A DNA stretch of 64,000 nt from Aegilops tauschii subsp. strangulata (Eukaryota; Streptophyta; Magnoliopsida; Poales; Poaceae). The notes beneath the pieces are model-generated. The model searched no databases, had not been told where the DNA came from, and saw only the letters and a list, made by a program, of their open reading frames with translations. The translations under genes were made by a program, and so were the position numbers. The DNA is taken from assembly GCF_002575655.3 (NCBI RefSeq), contig NC_053038.3, positions 141,872,885-141,936,884 of the forward strand, in the 5' to 3' direction. Numbering within the stretch: the stretch's first letter is position 1; every line of letters starts with the position of its first letter. Below are positions 1 to 10,385 of this stretch, in pieces.

Positions 1-357
1 CCGATGGTTTTAGGGTATATGGATATATATAGGAGAAAGAAGTCGGTAAGGGCGGGCACGCCCCCTGCCTCGTGCCTTCCTCGTTGCTTCCCTTACGTAC
101 ACTCCAAGTCTTCTGGATTGCTTCCATTCCAAAAATAACTCTCCCGAAGGTTTCATTCCGTTTGGACTCCGTTTGATATTCCTTTTCTGCGAAACACTGA
201 AACAAGGAGAAAAACAGAAACTGGCACTGGGCTCTGGGTTAATAGGTTAGTCCCAAAAATAATATAAAAGTGTTTAATAAAGCCCATAAACATCCAAAAC
301 AGATAATATATAGCATGGAACAATCAAAAATTATAGATACGTTGGAGACATATCATG
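1..357 (-). mobile_element. Partial LTR, WHAM-like Gypsy family (5' end of LTR, reverse orientation)
   Basis: Read on the minus strand, the segment starts at 357 with TGATATGTCTCCAAC and continues with the same order of landmarks as the LTRs at 55912 and 61343: a stretch naming the 'gggctttatta' and 'gggactaacctatta' blocks, then the 'aaacggagtccaaacgg' and 'aatgaaaccttcggga' blocks. It runs off the left edge of the window, so I cannot tell a solo LTR from part of a full element. It is more diverged than the 55912 copies. The family label is from recognition; the homology to the in-window copies is visible directly. Confidence 0.75.
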
Positions 358-683
358 CGTGCGCTGAGGCGCAGCCAGCCGTGGGAGGCGCAAGCAGGTG
401 GCCCCGCCGGCGCTGGTTTGGTTTTGGCGGCTGGAGGAAGACAGGACTGAAGAAACACGACAGAGTGTAAAAGCAGCAGGAGTACTTAACAAGCTTAACT
501 GAAACCAGCAGGGGCACTTAACAACCATAGCGGAAAGCAGTATGAGTACTTATACAGGTTCAACCATACAAAACATACCTCGAACAGTGCTACTTTGCCT
601 ACAGTTAACCAAGGGTGAGGCCGCCAAGCCCCAGGACAAGGCCCAGGCGCCACCCCGCGCATCCACAACCTCTGAAAGCGGCT
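358..683. other. No gene seen; 3' flank of the B3 pseudogene
   Basis: GC-rich then mixed sequence between the LTR end and the last B3 exon. On the minus strand a GAG|GTATG donor-like site lies near 578, so a further 3' exon is possible, but no coding frame is convincing. Confidence 0.3.
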
Positions 684-2092
684 TCATCTCGCAATGTGGT
701 CAATAAACAGTATATTCGCTTTAGAGCCATGGAAAAGCAGGAACATAATCATTTGCCCTATTCTCCAAGATGGATGGGCCTTCATTATTTGAGACCACCC
801 ATGAATAAGTATCTTTTCACCTCCAAGGGGAATGGAGTAGGTCGACATAAACATCATGTCGTGACCAAGCGCAAGTCTGACATGACCATGGTCAAGCATC
901 TGTATAGGAACAATAGAACTGGGCAGTTTCTGTTTCAAGAAGATCACAACTGTAAAACTGTGTATAAGCAAGAGTTTATGAACAACATATATAACAGAAA
1001 ACAGCTTGTACCATAAGTTTCTCGACATAGTTGGACCTATTCAACGAGTGCAGCAGTGGCACATATATCCCACGTGGCCTTCCACCATTGAAACGCCCCA
1101 CAAGGACCTCAAGACGATCAATAAAGTGTAGGAACTTGTGGATGTCGCCCAGTCAACTTCAGTGCCATCAGTAACAGCCGAGTTCTTACAGAATAACAAA
1201 CGAGTAGCCTGCTTAACTCTGAAAAAACCTACACGTGCCACCAATTATAAGAAAATATTAGTTAGAAGTAGCATCTTCGTGAGAGATTCGTTGCTACTTC
1301 TAAAGTTAAATTGTGATTAGTTAGACAGAATAGGTGGATTAAGAAGTAATCGAGGCAACAAGCAAGAACCAGATACAAAACTAACATGGATGAACAATTG
1401 GAATGACGTTGGGGTGGAAGATCGCAGTGAAGATGAGACCAGGTTTTGCTATTTCAATCAACATTCGTGCGCCAACTTTCAGTCCGTAACACTTGAGAAA
1501 GTATATCCAAGTTCGGCCATAAAAAGCAGCGATCTTCTTGGTTCGTGAACCCAACTCGGAACTTATATCCATGGCTTGTGTTCACTGTGACCATTAAACT
1601 GGTGTATTCAGTTATGGCAAGGCCGAGCATCTAGAGTACATGTGTTTTGGCAGAGCAAGGAATGCACTATAGGAAAAATAATATGAGAACACAATGTATT
1701 CCCTATCCAAATCTAGAAATAATTTCCTCCTTCACGTCAGTGTTGACCATGGTACTAGTACCTTTTATCCAAATATAGCAATCCAAATTTACAAATTAGT
1801 CGACAACATGTTCAAAAAAAAACCCACCCTCCCGGATAGAAAAGAGGATTCTAGGAACAACCTGTGCATGTTTTAAAATCCTGTGTTAGGATGAGAAGGA
1901 ACAAGTGTGGCATCTCGCCGAGGGCGCAGAAACCTGTAGGGTCCTCGCACTTTGGGCACTGCAAATGAAACACACTAGATTCAGTATGAAGAAAAATGCA
2001 TCAACGGCGGCTGCTGCCATCCTAGGATTACCCGCGACCAAGGGACTTGGATTTATCGGGGATGGGTGAAGAATTCATACCAGGTTCTCCAT
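684..2092 (-). pseudogene. B3 DNA-binding-domain gene, REM-like, degenerate
   Basis: Minus-strand gene-like region. A first exon reads ATG GAG AAC CTG (MENL, 2092-2081) followed by a GT donor. The next exon starts after a CAG acceptor at 1958 with a Cys-x2-Cys stretch (CPKCEDPTGFC), like the zinc-ribbon-like start of some grass REM/B3 proteins. Stops and frameshifts follow. Two later pieces carry clear B3 signatures: at 1572-1381 GRTWIYFLKCYGLKVGARM, and at about 990-684 EKILIHGWSQIMKAHPSWRI followed by GQMIMFLLFHG. The second starts after a TATACACAG acceptor. B3 proteins are plant transcription factors that bind DNA in the nucleus; I infer no activity here because the frame is broken between pieces. 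The 5' flank resembles that of the next gene, suggesting tandem duplication. Exon edges other than those named are uncertain. Confidence 0.55.
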
Positions 2093-2199
2093 GAGAAAAC
2101 CCTATGCAATCGCCGAGCGGGGGTTTTTCTCTAAACAAGCAGACGAGGGAGAAGGGGATTCAGGCCCAGTGAAATATTGCCGCTTCGTCCGTCCAGCTT

Positions 2200-2370
2200 A
2201 CAGCTAAAGCGGGAAAGGCGGGGTTTTTTGTGATTTGATGGCTCATTGGGCATTACTGCGGCGCTATGACCGGGGTGTGTCTACCGTGCAGTTTTGAACT
2301 CTAATTTGGTGCATATGGCACGTGGACCCCATTGCCGGATGCCCCACATATCAGCGAAAGGAAGTAGAAA
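2200..2370 (-). repeat. Conserved upstream box, copy 1
   Basis: This stretch contains gtgatttgatggctcattgg and then gcattactgcggcgc, ending with a 'cacatatcagcgaaaggaagtag' type block. The same order of blocks recurs at 6030-6200 and, more diverged, at 7965-8080. Copies 1 and 2 lie just 5' of the minus-strand gene starts at about 2092 and 6020, so this is probably a duplicated promoter segment. Confidence 0.55.
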
Positions 2371-2417
2371 GACAGGAGTAACTAGTTACACATAAATATA
2401 TTTTTGACAGAGAGATA

Positions 2418-2532
2418 CTCCCTCTGTAAAGAAATATAAAAATCTTTTATATCATAACTTTATACATAAGAAAAATCAAGGGGAATATATATAACATATA
2501 TAATTATACAAAACAGAGTTTTTTTTACAGAG
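2418..2532. mobile_element. Stowaway-like MITE
   Basis: About 115 bp, bounded by TA on both sides (2416-2417 and 2533-2534), starting CTCCCTCTGTAAAG and ending in TTTTTTACAGAG. It is very AT-rich inside. The terminal inverted repeats are imperfect, so this is an old copy. Confidence 0.55.
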
Positions 2533-2534
2533 TA

Positions 2535-3107
2535 TAGATGAGTTGGTGATGATGGTGTGCCTGCCATCGTGCAATAAAGGCCGTCCGATTTATATCTAAC
2601 GGATAGGAAGGAAACTATGGCAATTTTGTAAAAAGGCGCCCACACACCTCTCCACGTTTGCAAATAAGGCCTTCCCTCGTTCATCCTTTTCTCTCACAAG
2701 ATAAAATTCTCATACAAATGCATCTTGATGTTACGTGCAACGCATGGGCATAATGGGGGTTCAGCTGAGAATATAATACTTAGACAGGCTCACGGTTCTG
2801 GACTTTGGGCCACAGGCCGGTGGGCCTGCATGTTCGGGGGCCCATGTGTTCTACCTCAGCGCTTTTCATATTGCAAGAGATCGGTACGACGCTGGTTTTA
2901 GATGCTGTCGCAAGGCGAATACACAAAGTTGAATAAAGCACGGCAGCTGTTAGAATGAAATCGAACGACAGTTCCTAAGCAGCAATCAGAGTTGTAATTC
3001 TATGAACGATATACCATGTGATAAATAATACTGTCGTACTACGTATACACACAGGACACTTGTTTCACCATGCCAGATTATTACATCAAAATCTCTCGGA
3101 GGATAGG
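2535..3107. other. Intergenic, no gene seen
   Basis: Mixed-composition sequence between the MITE and the second B3 region. No splice-supported coding frame, repeat or RNA gene is apparent. Confidence 0.4.
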
Positions 3108-4243
3108 TCAGTTCGGCAGTTGCGTGCTGCTACTGAAGAATTTTAAAGTTGATTTGGACCAGCTCTCCTTGCCGAGAAAGTTCGATTTTGACATCATCCC
3201 CACCGCAAGATATGATTTAGATTTGAACCTTGACCATCCTTTAGCATCAATCATCATGCGACCATCCTTTGTACTTACGGTATATTGAGCAGGTTCATTC
3301 ACACCAGGGCTGCGCGTGGTAAGAGAAACTTGGCCACGGTCGCCCGGATTGTTGAACGACTCCCTCGTTGCTCTAGGAATTCTCCGTTTGCAAACAAGAA
3401 GACGTACACAAATAGTTAGATCAACACGGTGAATCATGTGAAACAACATGGAAAGAAAAAAGAACGAAGCACTTGGGCGGCCAATGCTTACCAAGAAGGT
3501 GGACATGTCGGGTTTTGTAAGGACTTTGGTATATGAAGTGCGAACTGCAGCCCAGTCTGTTGCCGGTGCAACTGCTGGTTCTGTTGCCGCTGCACGGGCC
3601 AGAGCAGATGCAAGTTCAAGTGTTGGTGTAGGTGCCAAAGCCGTTGCTGGTGCCCGTGCTGGTGCGACTGGTAGTGTCGCTGCTGCTGCCAGAGATGGTG
3701 CTCCTTGTAGAGCTAGTGCCGGTGTCGGAGCAGGTGCTGGTGTCGATGCCTGATCCTCCGGTATAGCAGCCTGATCCTCTGACGCCATCGGTGCCCAATC
3801 CTCAGCTGGATTAGACTGAGTTTCTGCCACTGTCAGTGCTAGAGCAACTGCCGGTGCTCAGTCCGTTGCTGAAGGTGGTACCAATGTGCGAGACAACGGC
3901 GATCGTGTTTGGTCTGCTATGATAAGCTTTCTAACTTGACTAGGCTCCGTGACCGTGATCCAGTCTTTTTCTTCATTTCTTTTAAACGCGAGAAGGACTA
4001 ATGTGGTGTGTTTGTTAAACCAAACTGCAGTTCATCATAGGGATTCAGCTTGTACTCAGACAACAGACTAATCCAATTTTTTCCAGTAATATAAGTGATG
4101 GACAGTGCCTTCGTTACTGACACGACATGAGAAGTGAAACCTGCAAAAATATCCATCATAGAGCAAACCAAACGGTTTATTCTGTGATGAATGTCACATG
4201 GCAAAACCTGCATCGTAAAATTGCAGCAAAAGAAAGAAAACAT
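3108..4243 (-). pseudogene. B3-domain gene with two B3 domains and an Ala/Pro-rich linker, degenerate
   Basis: On the minus strand the first B3 piece follows a TTTACGATGCAG acceptor near 4208: it starts VLPCDIHHRINRL and reaches TYITGKNWISLLSEYKLN and DELQFGL, the usual end of a B3 fold. A one-base frameshift near 3998 and a TGA near 3855 interrupt it. An Ala/Pro-rich linker follows (about 3800-3560), then a second B3 start, SYTKVLTKPDMSTFLV, with a GTAAGC donor at about 3497. The matching second half lies at about 3380-3108 and contains YTVSTKDGRMMIDAKGWSRF. Two B3 domains joined by a long linker fit grass REM-type factors. Upstream lies the small gene at 4746-5728, which may be its original 5' part or an unrelated gene. 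Probably not functional. Confidence 0.55.
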
Positions 4244-4745
4244 GACATTAAATCAATAAGATTTAGACAGTAAATCAGTAAGATTTACTTGATGTGACAC
4301 GAGTGAATCCTTACCAGGAAATCACTATGTTGAAGTACTAAACAGAAGATTGATCATCCAACTACGGGTGGCATGCAGGGCCCCCGCCTACTCCCACAAG
4401 CAGGACAGTCCAAAGGTCATGACAAATCATATGGACCGAACATCCATGGGACTGGAAATCCTGGTGGGTGCGATAAACCCTGCAATGCATACAGATATTG
4501 GAGTGTAACCATAACTGATAAACCATCGTCACAAAAAAGATGATCTGGATACTTCAAAATATGCAGACTGAATTGAGTGGACAGACATTAACATAGACTG
4601 TTCTCAGGACTCACCACACACCAAAAGAGGCAGTACTAAACGATAAAGGTTTCACAAACACAAATCAAGTACTGAACAATAGTACTTACTAAAGACAAGC
4701 AAAGTTGCACTAATTAAACTCTGTAGACTATTTCTTGCCACCGAC
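4244..4745. other. Intergenic or intron, no gene seen
   Basis: AT-rich spacer between the B3 pseudogene and the small two-exon gene. It could be intron if the two are one transcription unit. No coding frame or repeat is evident. Confidence 0.35.
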
Positions 4746-5728
4746 CTACGGGATGAACCCCGCATAACTGACTAGGCCATGAACTTCGTGAGAGATGTCT
4801 ACCTGCACCATCACCATATCTTCAACCTTGGACAACCTAACAGAGTGGTCTTTCCACTCATAAACATGACGATGAAGACAGGCCGCATCAGATTTGTCGG
4901 GAAGCTTTACAAGAACCACACCCTTCATAATCGAAGGCACAACTAGGAAATTGTTGTGGTCAAGTACAGCCTCGAGAACACGCCTGACAACAATGCTATA
5001 GGAAAACACTAGTTCAGGACACATGGCGACAAGGACACAACAGCTGGATAGTTTAGCAATAGAACTCATCCTCAGGTCTTCCAGTTCACACGGCATGACT
5101 TTGAGAACTTCATCTCCACCATGGACCTGGTTCTAATTCAAACAGAAACCAGATATTTTATTACTAACTCCGTTCAGAAATATAAGATGATTTTCGATAT
5201 TTTACTCCATATATGACTACATATACGCACAGAAATGAGGGAACAACGACACTAGAACATTTCTTCAAAGGCATGAGAGCAGAGGGATTACTTGCAATAT
5301 CCATAACACAAGTTACTAAGGCAAATATACCCTCTTCAAAGGTAACATTGATGTTCATAAAGTAGTTGAAAGTAATCTATAAGAAATCAGTGTCAACCTC
5401 TCGCATGTTTTGGTCAAAAGAGGAATTTAGAACCGTCATTTGGCACACAAAAATCACATGCAAGATCACCCAGAAAGTTGTACTACTAGTACAAGTACTG
5501 CGTGTTAGATGAAAAAACACGATCAAGATCGAGAAAAAGATCGCCAAGAAGAGATATTACCTGGACTTGCTTAATGAGGGATCCCGGAGAGGGGGGCTTG
5601 GCTAGGGCGATGTCTTTGAGCTTTTCTGCGGTCGTGTCGGCGGGGTGCTTGCGCTTCTTTGTACCATGAGCCTCGACGGTTTTGGCCAGAGCCATATACA
5701 TCACTTCGGCCAGTGCTGCAGCGTCCAT
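4746..5728 (-). CDS. Small two-exon gene, predicted 184-aa protein of unknown function
   Basis: Exon 1 coding part is 5728-5561 (starts MDAAALAEVMYMALAK; contains a basic KKRKHP stretch that could be a nuclear localisation signal). It ends ...KQVQ before a GTAATA donor. Exon 2 is 5132-4746, starting after a TTGAATTAG acceptor, reading NQVHGGDEVLKV and ending in a TAG stop after ...VSYAGFIP. Phase is 0 across the intron and no internal stop occurs. A CTATTTGACAG acceptor at 5736 suggests a further, mostly non-coding 5' exon. The C-terminal 100 residues (CCVLVAMCPELVF to VRLSKVEDMVMV) weakly recall the DUF4283-type fold of grass proteins; I am not confident. It sits directly upstream of the two-B3 pseudogene on the same strand, so it may be the surviving 5' part of that gene. 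It is the only gene-like ORF in this island without breaks. Confidence 0.5.
5167..5245. mobile_element. Truncated Stowaway-like MITE end
   Basis: The sequence CTCCGTTCAGAAATATAAGA followed by 'ccatatatgactacatatac' resembles the left half of a Thalos-type Stowaway. No right TIR is visible. It lies in the intron of the two-exon gene. Confidence 0.35.
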
Positions 5729-6029
5729 CAAGAAACTGTCAAATAGAAATAAAAGAAAAGAAACCATAATCACAAATCCAAAAGAAGAACAGAGAGGGGG
5801 TTACAGGATGAGTCTCGGGGTTGCAAGACCGGGCCTTGGCTAGAATCAACACCATTGATACGCTCGCCTTTCCTTCTTTGGGAGAGAAGAACAATGGCCG
5901 AAGCATGTCGGGGTTTTCTTGAAGAAATGGGGAACAAGATGAGGGAGAAGCGAGTGGGGGTTTTCTTCAAGAGAGGAAGCTGACAGAGAAGAGTGAAATG
6001 ATGGTTACTTCGTCCGTCCAACTTACTGC

Positions 6030-6200
6030 TGGAAAGGAGGGGGTTTTGTGATTTGACGGCTCATTGGGCATTACTGCGACGCTTCAATCGGGGTAGTCTA
6101 CCGTGCCGTTGGGCACTCTACTACGGAGTAATTTAGTGCATGGCTGGCGGATCCCGATGCTGGTTGTCCCACACGTCGGCGAAAGTGAGTAGCAAGGTTC
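6030..6200 (-). repeat. Conserved upstream box, copy 2
   Basis: Contains gtgatttgacggctcattgg, gcattactgcgacgc and 'cacacgtcggcgaaagtgagtag', colinear with copy 1 at 2200-2370. It is just upstream of the minus-strand leader that precedes the two-exon gene. Confidence 0.55.
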
Positions 6201-6868
6201 CTGACGACCGTCGAGGAGGATCCGCACGTTAGAGCGTGTCCACTGTTTTTCTGAAGAAGAAAAAATGATTACAACAAGCGTTCACTCTTACGACGGAGGA
6301 GTGAGAACCACGGCAGCCACCTGAACATACACAGTGCTCCTACTACTAGGCATGTGCAGTGGTTCATACATCAGTACTACATAATCTTGTTGCTAGTGTA
6401 GTAAGATATGACGATAACAAATGATGTTGTGCGCATGTCAACTATATGAACAGTAATGTAACATAGTACCGCTTTTTCGACTGTCTGGTTGAGAATGAAC
6501 GATGAGATCGATGTTAACAGAACTAGGTCTACAGCGCACGGAGAGTACAGTGCTACAGTACTCCATGAAACATGAACCATATGAAGCACAAATCAGTGTT
6601 AGGCAGGGTGTATGAAGGGTGCACGGGATGGGAGCAAAAGTTCCCTTCTCGACCCACTTTTGGGTGTTTGGCAGAGTGCATGAAGGGTGCATGAGTCCAC
6701 ACTAGTAGGTTAACACAAATACACGAAGAGGGAACAACTATATTGAGATGAGAATGCAACCAAACACACACACACACGCTTTGTGCTACAGTGACCGATC
6801 TGCACCGTCTGAGTTTGATCCAACGGTCATGTTGCGCCGAAACATGGACATGCCCATGCAGAGGACGC
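6201..6868. other. Intergenic, no gene seen
   Basis: Contains two near-identical blocks around 6598-6625 and 6660-6690 ('ggcagggtgtatgaagggtg' and 'ggcagagtgcatgaagggtg'), a short local duplication, and a small CA run near 6765. No supported coding frame. Confidence 0.4.
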
Positions 6869-7572
6869 CTAAACACCACCGAAGTCCCTCTGCTTCTTGA
6901 GGTGCATGACGTTGGTGATGCAGGGTGCAACCACCCGCAGAGCCCGCTCCCGGTTGATGGGAGCCAGCTCGTCAAAGACGGCGTCCAATGGCATGAATGG
7001 GTTCTGGTGATGGAGCCCTGAGAGGATTCGCCCGGCAACGGTGACGGCCGCCCGCAACCCTCCTTGTCCAGCTTCGCCCCCACCATTGTGCGGAGACGGC
7101 TCAGCTCCTCGGAGATATAGGTGAAGAAGGAGACTAGGTCAGGAAGCCGCAGCTCGTTGAAGTCGACGGGGTGGTCGAACGGGTTTAGCCCGACGGCCGG
7201 CATGGTCGCACTGGCACGACGGTAGGCCTCGCACAGGCACAACACGTGTGTGGAAACTTGGCTACCAAGTGGCTGAGGCGATCCTGGACCTCGTCACGAT
7301 CGGCCGGCTCGCACTCCAGCCGGCTCCCCTGACGGCCTATTGTATCTCCCGCTTTCTGCAGCAACGCCGCCGACACCTCTAGCATCTTTGTGGTGGACTC
7401 CTGCCGCATTTGATGCTCCGTGAACTCCCGCACATAATGGAGGAGCATGGCACTCCTCTCCTCCTTGAGCTCACGGAGCTCCACGTCCTTGGCCCTAAGC
7501 TCCGCATCCTTGGCCTGGAGCTCCTGTGTCAGGCGCCTCACCTCAGACTCCGTGATCTGCTGCGCCGCCATG
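6869..7572 (-). pseudogene. Coiled-coil gene fragment related to the C-terminus of retrotransposon antisense ORFs
   Basis: Starts at ATG 7572 (MAAQQITESEVRRLTQELQ) with a compact, CT-rich leader upstream. Residues 8-55 are heptad-like (QAKDAELRAKDVELRELKEE). A one-base shift near 7245 moves the frame to LCLCEAYRRASATMPAVGL and then LPDLVSFFTYISEELSRL; a second shift near 7055 moves it to RAAVTVAGRILSGLHH, ending ...KKQRDFGGV and stop. The layout (coiled coil, then a 'FF..i.eeLsrLR..v...ldkeg' helix region) matches the C-terminal layout of the antisense gene at 45756-53523 (FFECVLGALE..LHANRA). I infer a stand-alone or truncated relative of that family; function unknown. There is no LTR next to it. 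Confidence 0.45.
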
Positions 7573-7589
7573 GCACCAGGTAGAAGCAA

Positions 7590-7964
7590 TGGGGAGAGGA
7601 AGCAAAGGGGGCGAAACGGCTGAAAGGCAATGCAATCTACGGGAAGGCAGCGGGAGCCAGCCGAGGAGCGGGGTGAATCTTTTGGCTTTCACCATGGGAA
7701 AACACCAGTCGACGACTTTTCACATCAGCGAGTAGTGAGTTTTACAGGCGGAGTCATCGTGACTAAATTGCTGCTGCGCCGTCAATCAAAAAATTAAAAA
7801 TCCTTCCGCGCCTGCAGCACCCAAACACCAGAGCAACGCTGCGGTGGATATTTAAATTTACCTGCCAACAAGGAGATAAAAAAAGGGGTGAAAAAATAAA
7901 TGTGGCGGCGGCCTAGCTAATCGGTCGCACTAGCGCAACTAGCTAGCCACGGTGCTTCACTGAT
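7590..7964. other. Leader and promoter region of the coiled-coil gene
   Basis: Pyrimidine-rich leader on the minus strand, then unremarkable sequence. No clear TATA box identified. Confidence 0.3.
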
Positions 7965-8160
7965 GTACTCGGCGGGAAAGGTGGTCTTTCGTGATTTGAC
8001 GACTCATTTACTTGCTTCGGCACTACAACCGAGGAGGACCCAGAAAACGCGCGGTAGGGCGTCCCACGTCTCGGCAAGGAAGAATATATGCGTGCACCAC
8101 CCGGGAGGACCCCAAAACCGCGCGGTAGGCGTGCCACATCTCGGCACGGAGGAAAAATGT
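7965..8160. repeat. Upstream box copy 3 and a tandem duplication of about 75 bp
   Basis: Starts with cgtgatttgacgactcattt, aligned with boxes 1 and 2. It then holds two direct copies of a block beginning 'gaggacccagaaaacgcgcg' (8031) and 'gaggaccccaaaaccgcgcg' (8106), each followed by a 'cccacgtctcggcaagg'-type segment. Confidence 0.5.
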
Positions 8161-8784
8161 GCATGTAAAAATATATTGTATCAGACGTAGTACCTATGGT
8201 TTGACCTCGGGACCCAGCCAGTCGGTCGAAAACACCCCACTAGCCACACAACTTCATCATGCTAACGTGGCACGGAGGATAGGTGTGGTTAGCTCCGTCT
8301 CGACCAGCCACAACGTCTCTTGTTCTAGGCGATTCTTCTATTTTCCAAGATCGTTTTAGTTATAATAACACCACGGCAAGCTAGCACCGCTCTTCGTGTG
8401 TGCCCGTGCGTCTAAAGGATAGGAGAGAGAGATCGCAGACCTGGGACCCACCGGTAAGTGGGTCAACGGTCATGCACGTGTTGACGAGCCACTCCCTCTA
8501 CTCTACTCAACGCAATACTGTATAAAATCAAGTTATGGGACAAAGCCAACAATCGTTGTTGTTTCAGGCTATCGACTTACGCTTTGTAGTCCAGGTTGCC
8601 AGTTCGAATCTCGTCTTTCAGATTTGTTAGTTTTAGGTCCAAATTTGACCAATGACTAGTGGGACCCTCGTGTGTTGTTCCGATATTCCAGTGTTTTATG
8701 GTTTTTTTTGAACAAACACTTTGCGCGGTTAGACAAGTAACGGCACGAGTTACACGTATTTTGCAAGTATATGAACAAAAATGA

Positions 8785-9720
8785 CAGCGTCATAGAATAT
8801 CACATCCACCCCGCAGCTTAGATTCCATGGTGATACGAGTTTTTTCATCGTTGGAACTGAGATCCAATGGCTTGGGAGTAGTCTTTGTAATTATGCGCAA
8901 TTTCCAAACTCTCCAAGGGTTTTTTTGCAAATAAAACATTCAGGCCTCGTGTGTGCCGCTGCATCTTGGATCCAACGGCTCCCCGTTGCTCATATTAGGT
9001 GCTCCCCGTAGCTTAATTAGCCGCTATGGTGATACGAGCATCTAGGTCGTATGATTTGTGATCAGATGCCACATGCGTAGTACTTGTACTTTCTGCGCAA
9101 TTCCCAAACTCTCTTAGGTGTATATTGCAAAAACATTCAAACCTCCTACTGTGAGCCGTTAGATCTCCGTGAACTCATATCACCATAGAATCTACGGTGC
9201 AGGAGCACCTCATATTCTCCCATGCGAGAAAACATCAGGTGCTCTCGCAGCTTGGATGCTACGGTGATACGAGCTTCAAGGTCGTTTGGTCTGAGATCCA
9301 ATGGTATATGAGCAGTCTTTGTGCTTGTAAGCAGTGGCCGAACTCTTTGGGGGCTTTTCTGCAAAAAAAATGAACCACCCAGGAGGTGTTGGGTCACAAA
9401 TCCAACAGCTCCGAAGAGCTTGTATCACCAAAACATCTAAGGTGTGGTAGCACATGATATTCTGACATACAGGAGAATATGATGTCCTCCTTCATCTTAG
9501 ATGCTACGGTGATACGAGCTTCTAGGTCGTAGGATATGAGATCCAAGGGCATCTGAGTAGTTTTTGTACAAATTATGTGCAATTCTCAAACTCATTAAGG
9601 TTTCCCGTAAAAATATTAAGACATCGTGTGAGCTGCTATATCTCAGATCTACAAGCTCCAAGCAAGTCGTATCAGCATATAGAATCTAAGGTGTGGGGGC
9701 ACATGATATTCTCCCGGGGA
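8785..9720. repeat. Degenerate tandem array, about four units of 200-250 bp, hairpin-forming
   Basis: The marker 'ggtgatacgag' recurs at about 8830, 9028, 9263 and 9508. Two unit junctions form long inverted repeats: arms 9174-9210 and 9237-9273 (37 bp each, roughly 80% complementary, 26-nt loop), and arms 9416-9463 and 9474-9521 (48 bp, roughly 75%, 10-nt loop). No coding frame is convincing. Confidence 0.65.
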
Positions 9721-9926
9721 GGAGGGTGGGGACAAATATAATCTAAGCTATCCTAAACACAACTTCACAATTTTATCTAAGGTCGAGGGGTTAGCCCCCG
9801 ACAATCTACATAGCTCCGCCTAAACACAACATTTGCATGTACTGTAGTACTAGACTTAATATTCATGTTTTAGTTTCCTGTTTATTTTAAATATTGAATG
9901 AAGGACCATGCATGTCTTACATTTTA

Positions 9927-10385
9927 CTCCTTTCGTTCCTAAATATTAGTCCTTCTTTGGTTCATAGGGTAGGAAAATCATAGGAATAGGAAAGTCATAG
10001 GAAATGAGATGACATGTATCTCAAATCCTATGAGTAGGAATAGGAAAGGAGATGCCCTTTGATTCACATCATAGGATTTTTTTTCTATTAAGTCTAGGCT
10101 AATGTTTATTTTCCCATGAAATGTGGAGGATAGGAAGAATTCCTTCATAGGAATAGGATTCTATTCCTACAAGCAAAGGAATTTTTCCTATAGAAATCCT
10201 ATCCAATGAAATTCCTACAAGATTCCTCTAAACCAAAGGAGGCCTTAATATTTTTACAGATTTCAAATGTACTGCCACATACGGATGTATATAGACTTAT
10301 TTTAGAGTATAGATTCACTCATTTTGCTCCATATGTAGTCACTTGTTGAAATCTCTAAAAGACTAATATTTAGGAACAAAAGGAG
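9927..10385. mobile_element. Stowaway MITE interrupted by a Tourist MITE
   Basis: Bounded by TA (9925-9926, 10386-10387). The left end is CTCCTTTCGTTCCTAAATAT and the right end is its inverted counterpart ATATTTAGGAACAAAAGGAG. The inner right half keeps the 'ccacatacggatgtatatag' block typical of Thalos-like Stowaway elements. Without the nested insertion and its TTA duplication it is about 160 bp. Confidence 0.85.
9949..10244. mobile_element. Tourist-like (PIF/Harbinger) MITE nested in Stowaway
   Basis: 296 bp with TTA target duplications at 9946-9948 and 10245-10247. Ends are GTCCTTCTTTGGTTCATAGG and CCTCTAAACCAAAGGAGGCC, near-inverse of each other. The interior is rich in 'cctatgaatagg'-type short repeats. 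Confidence 0.85.

Noticed and set aside
615..1016. 133-codon + strand frame
   Set aside because: Opposite the minus-strand B3 exon, which has the recognisable domain and an acceptor site.
3448..3753. Ala/Gly-rich + strand frame
   Set aside because: Antisense of the Ala/Pro linker of the minus-strand B3 gene.
8785..9720. CRISPR array
   Set aside because: Repeats are long, diverged and not separated by unique spacers of constant size, and the host is a plant.
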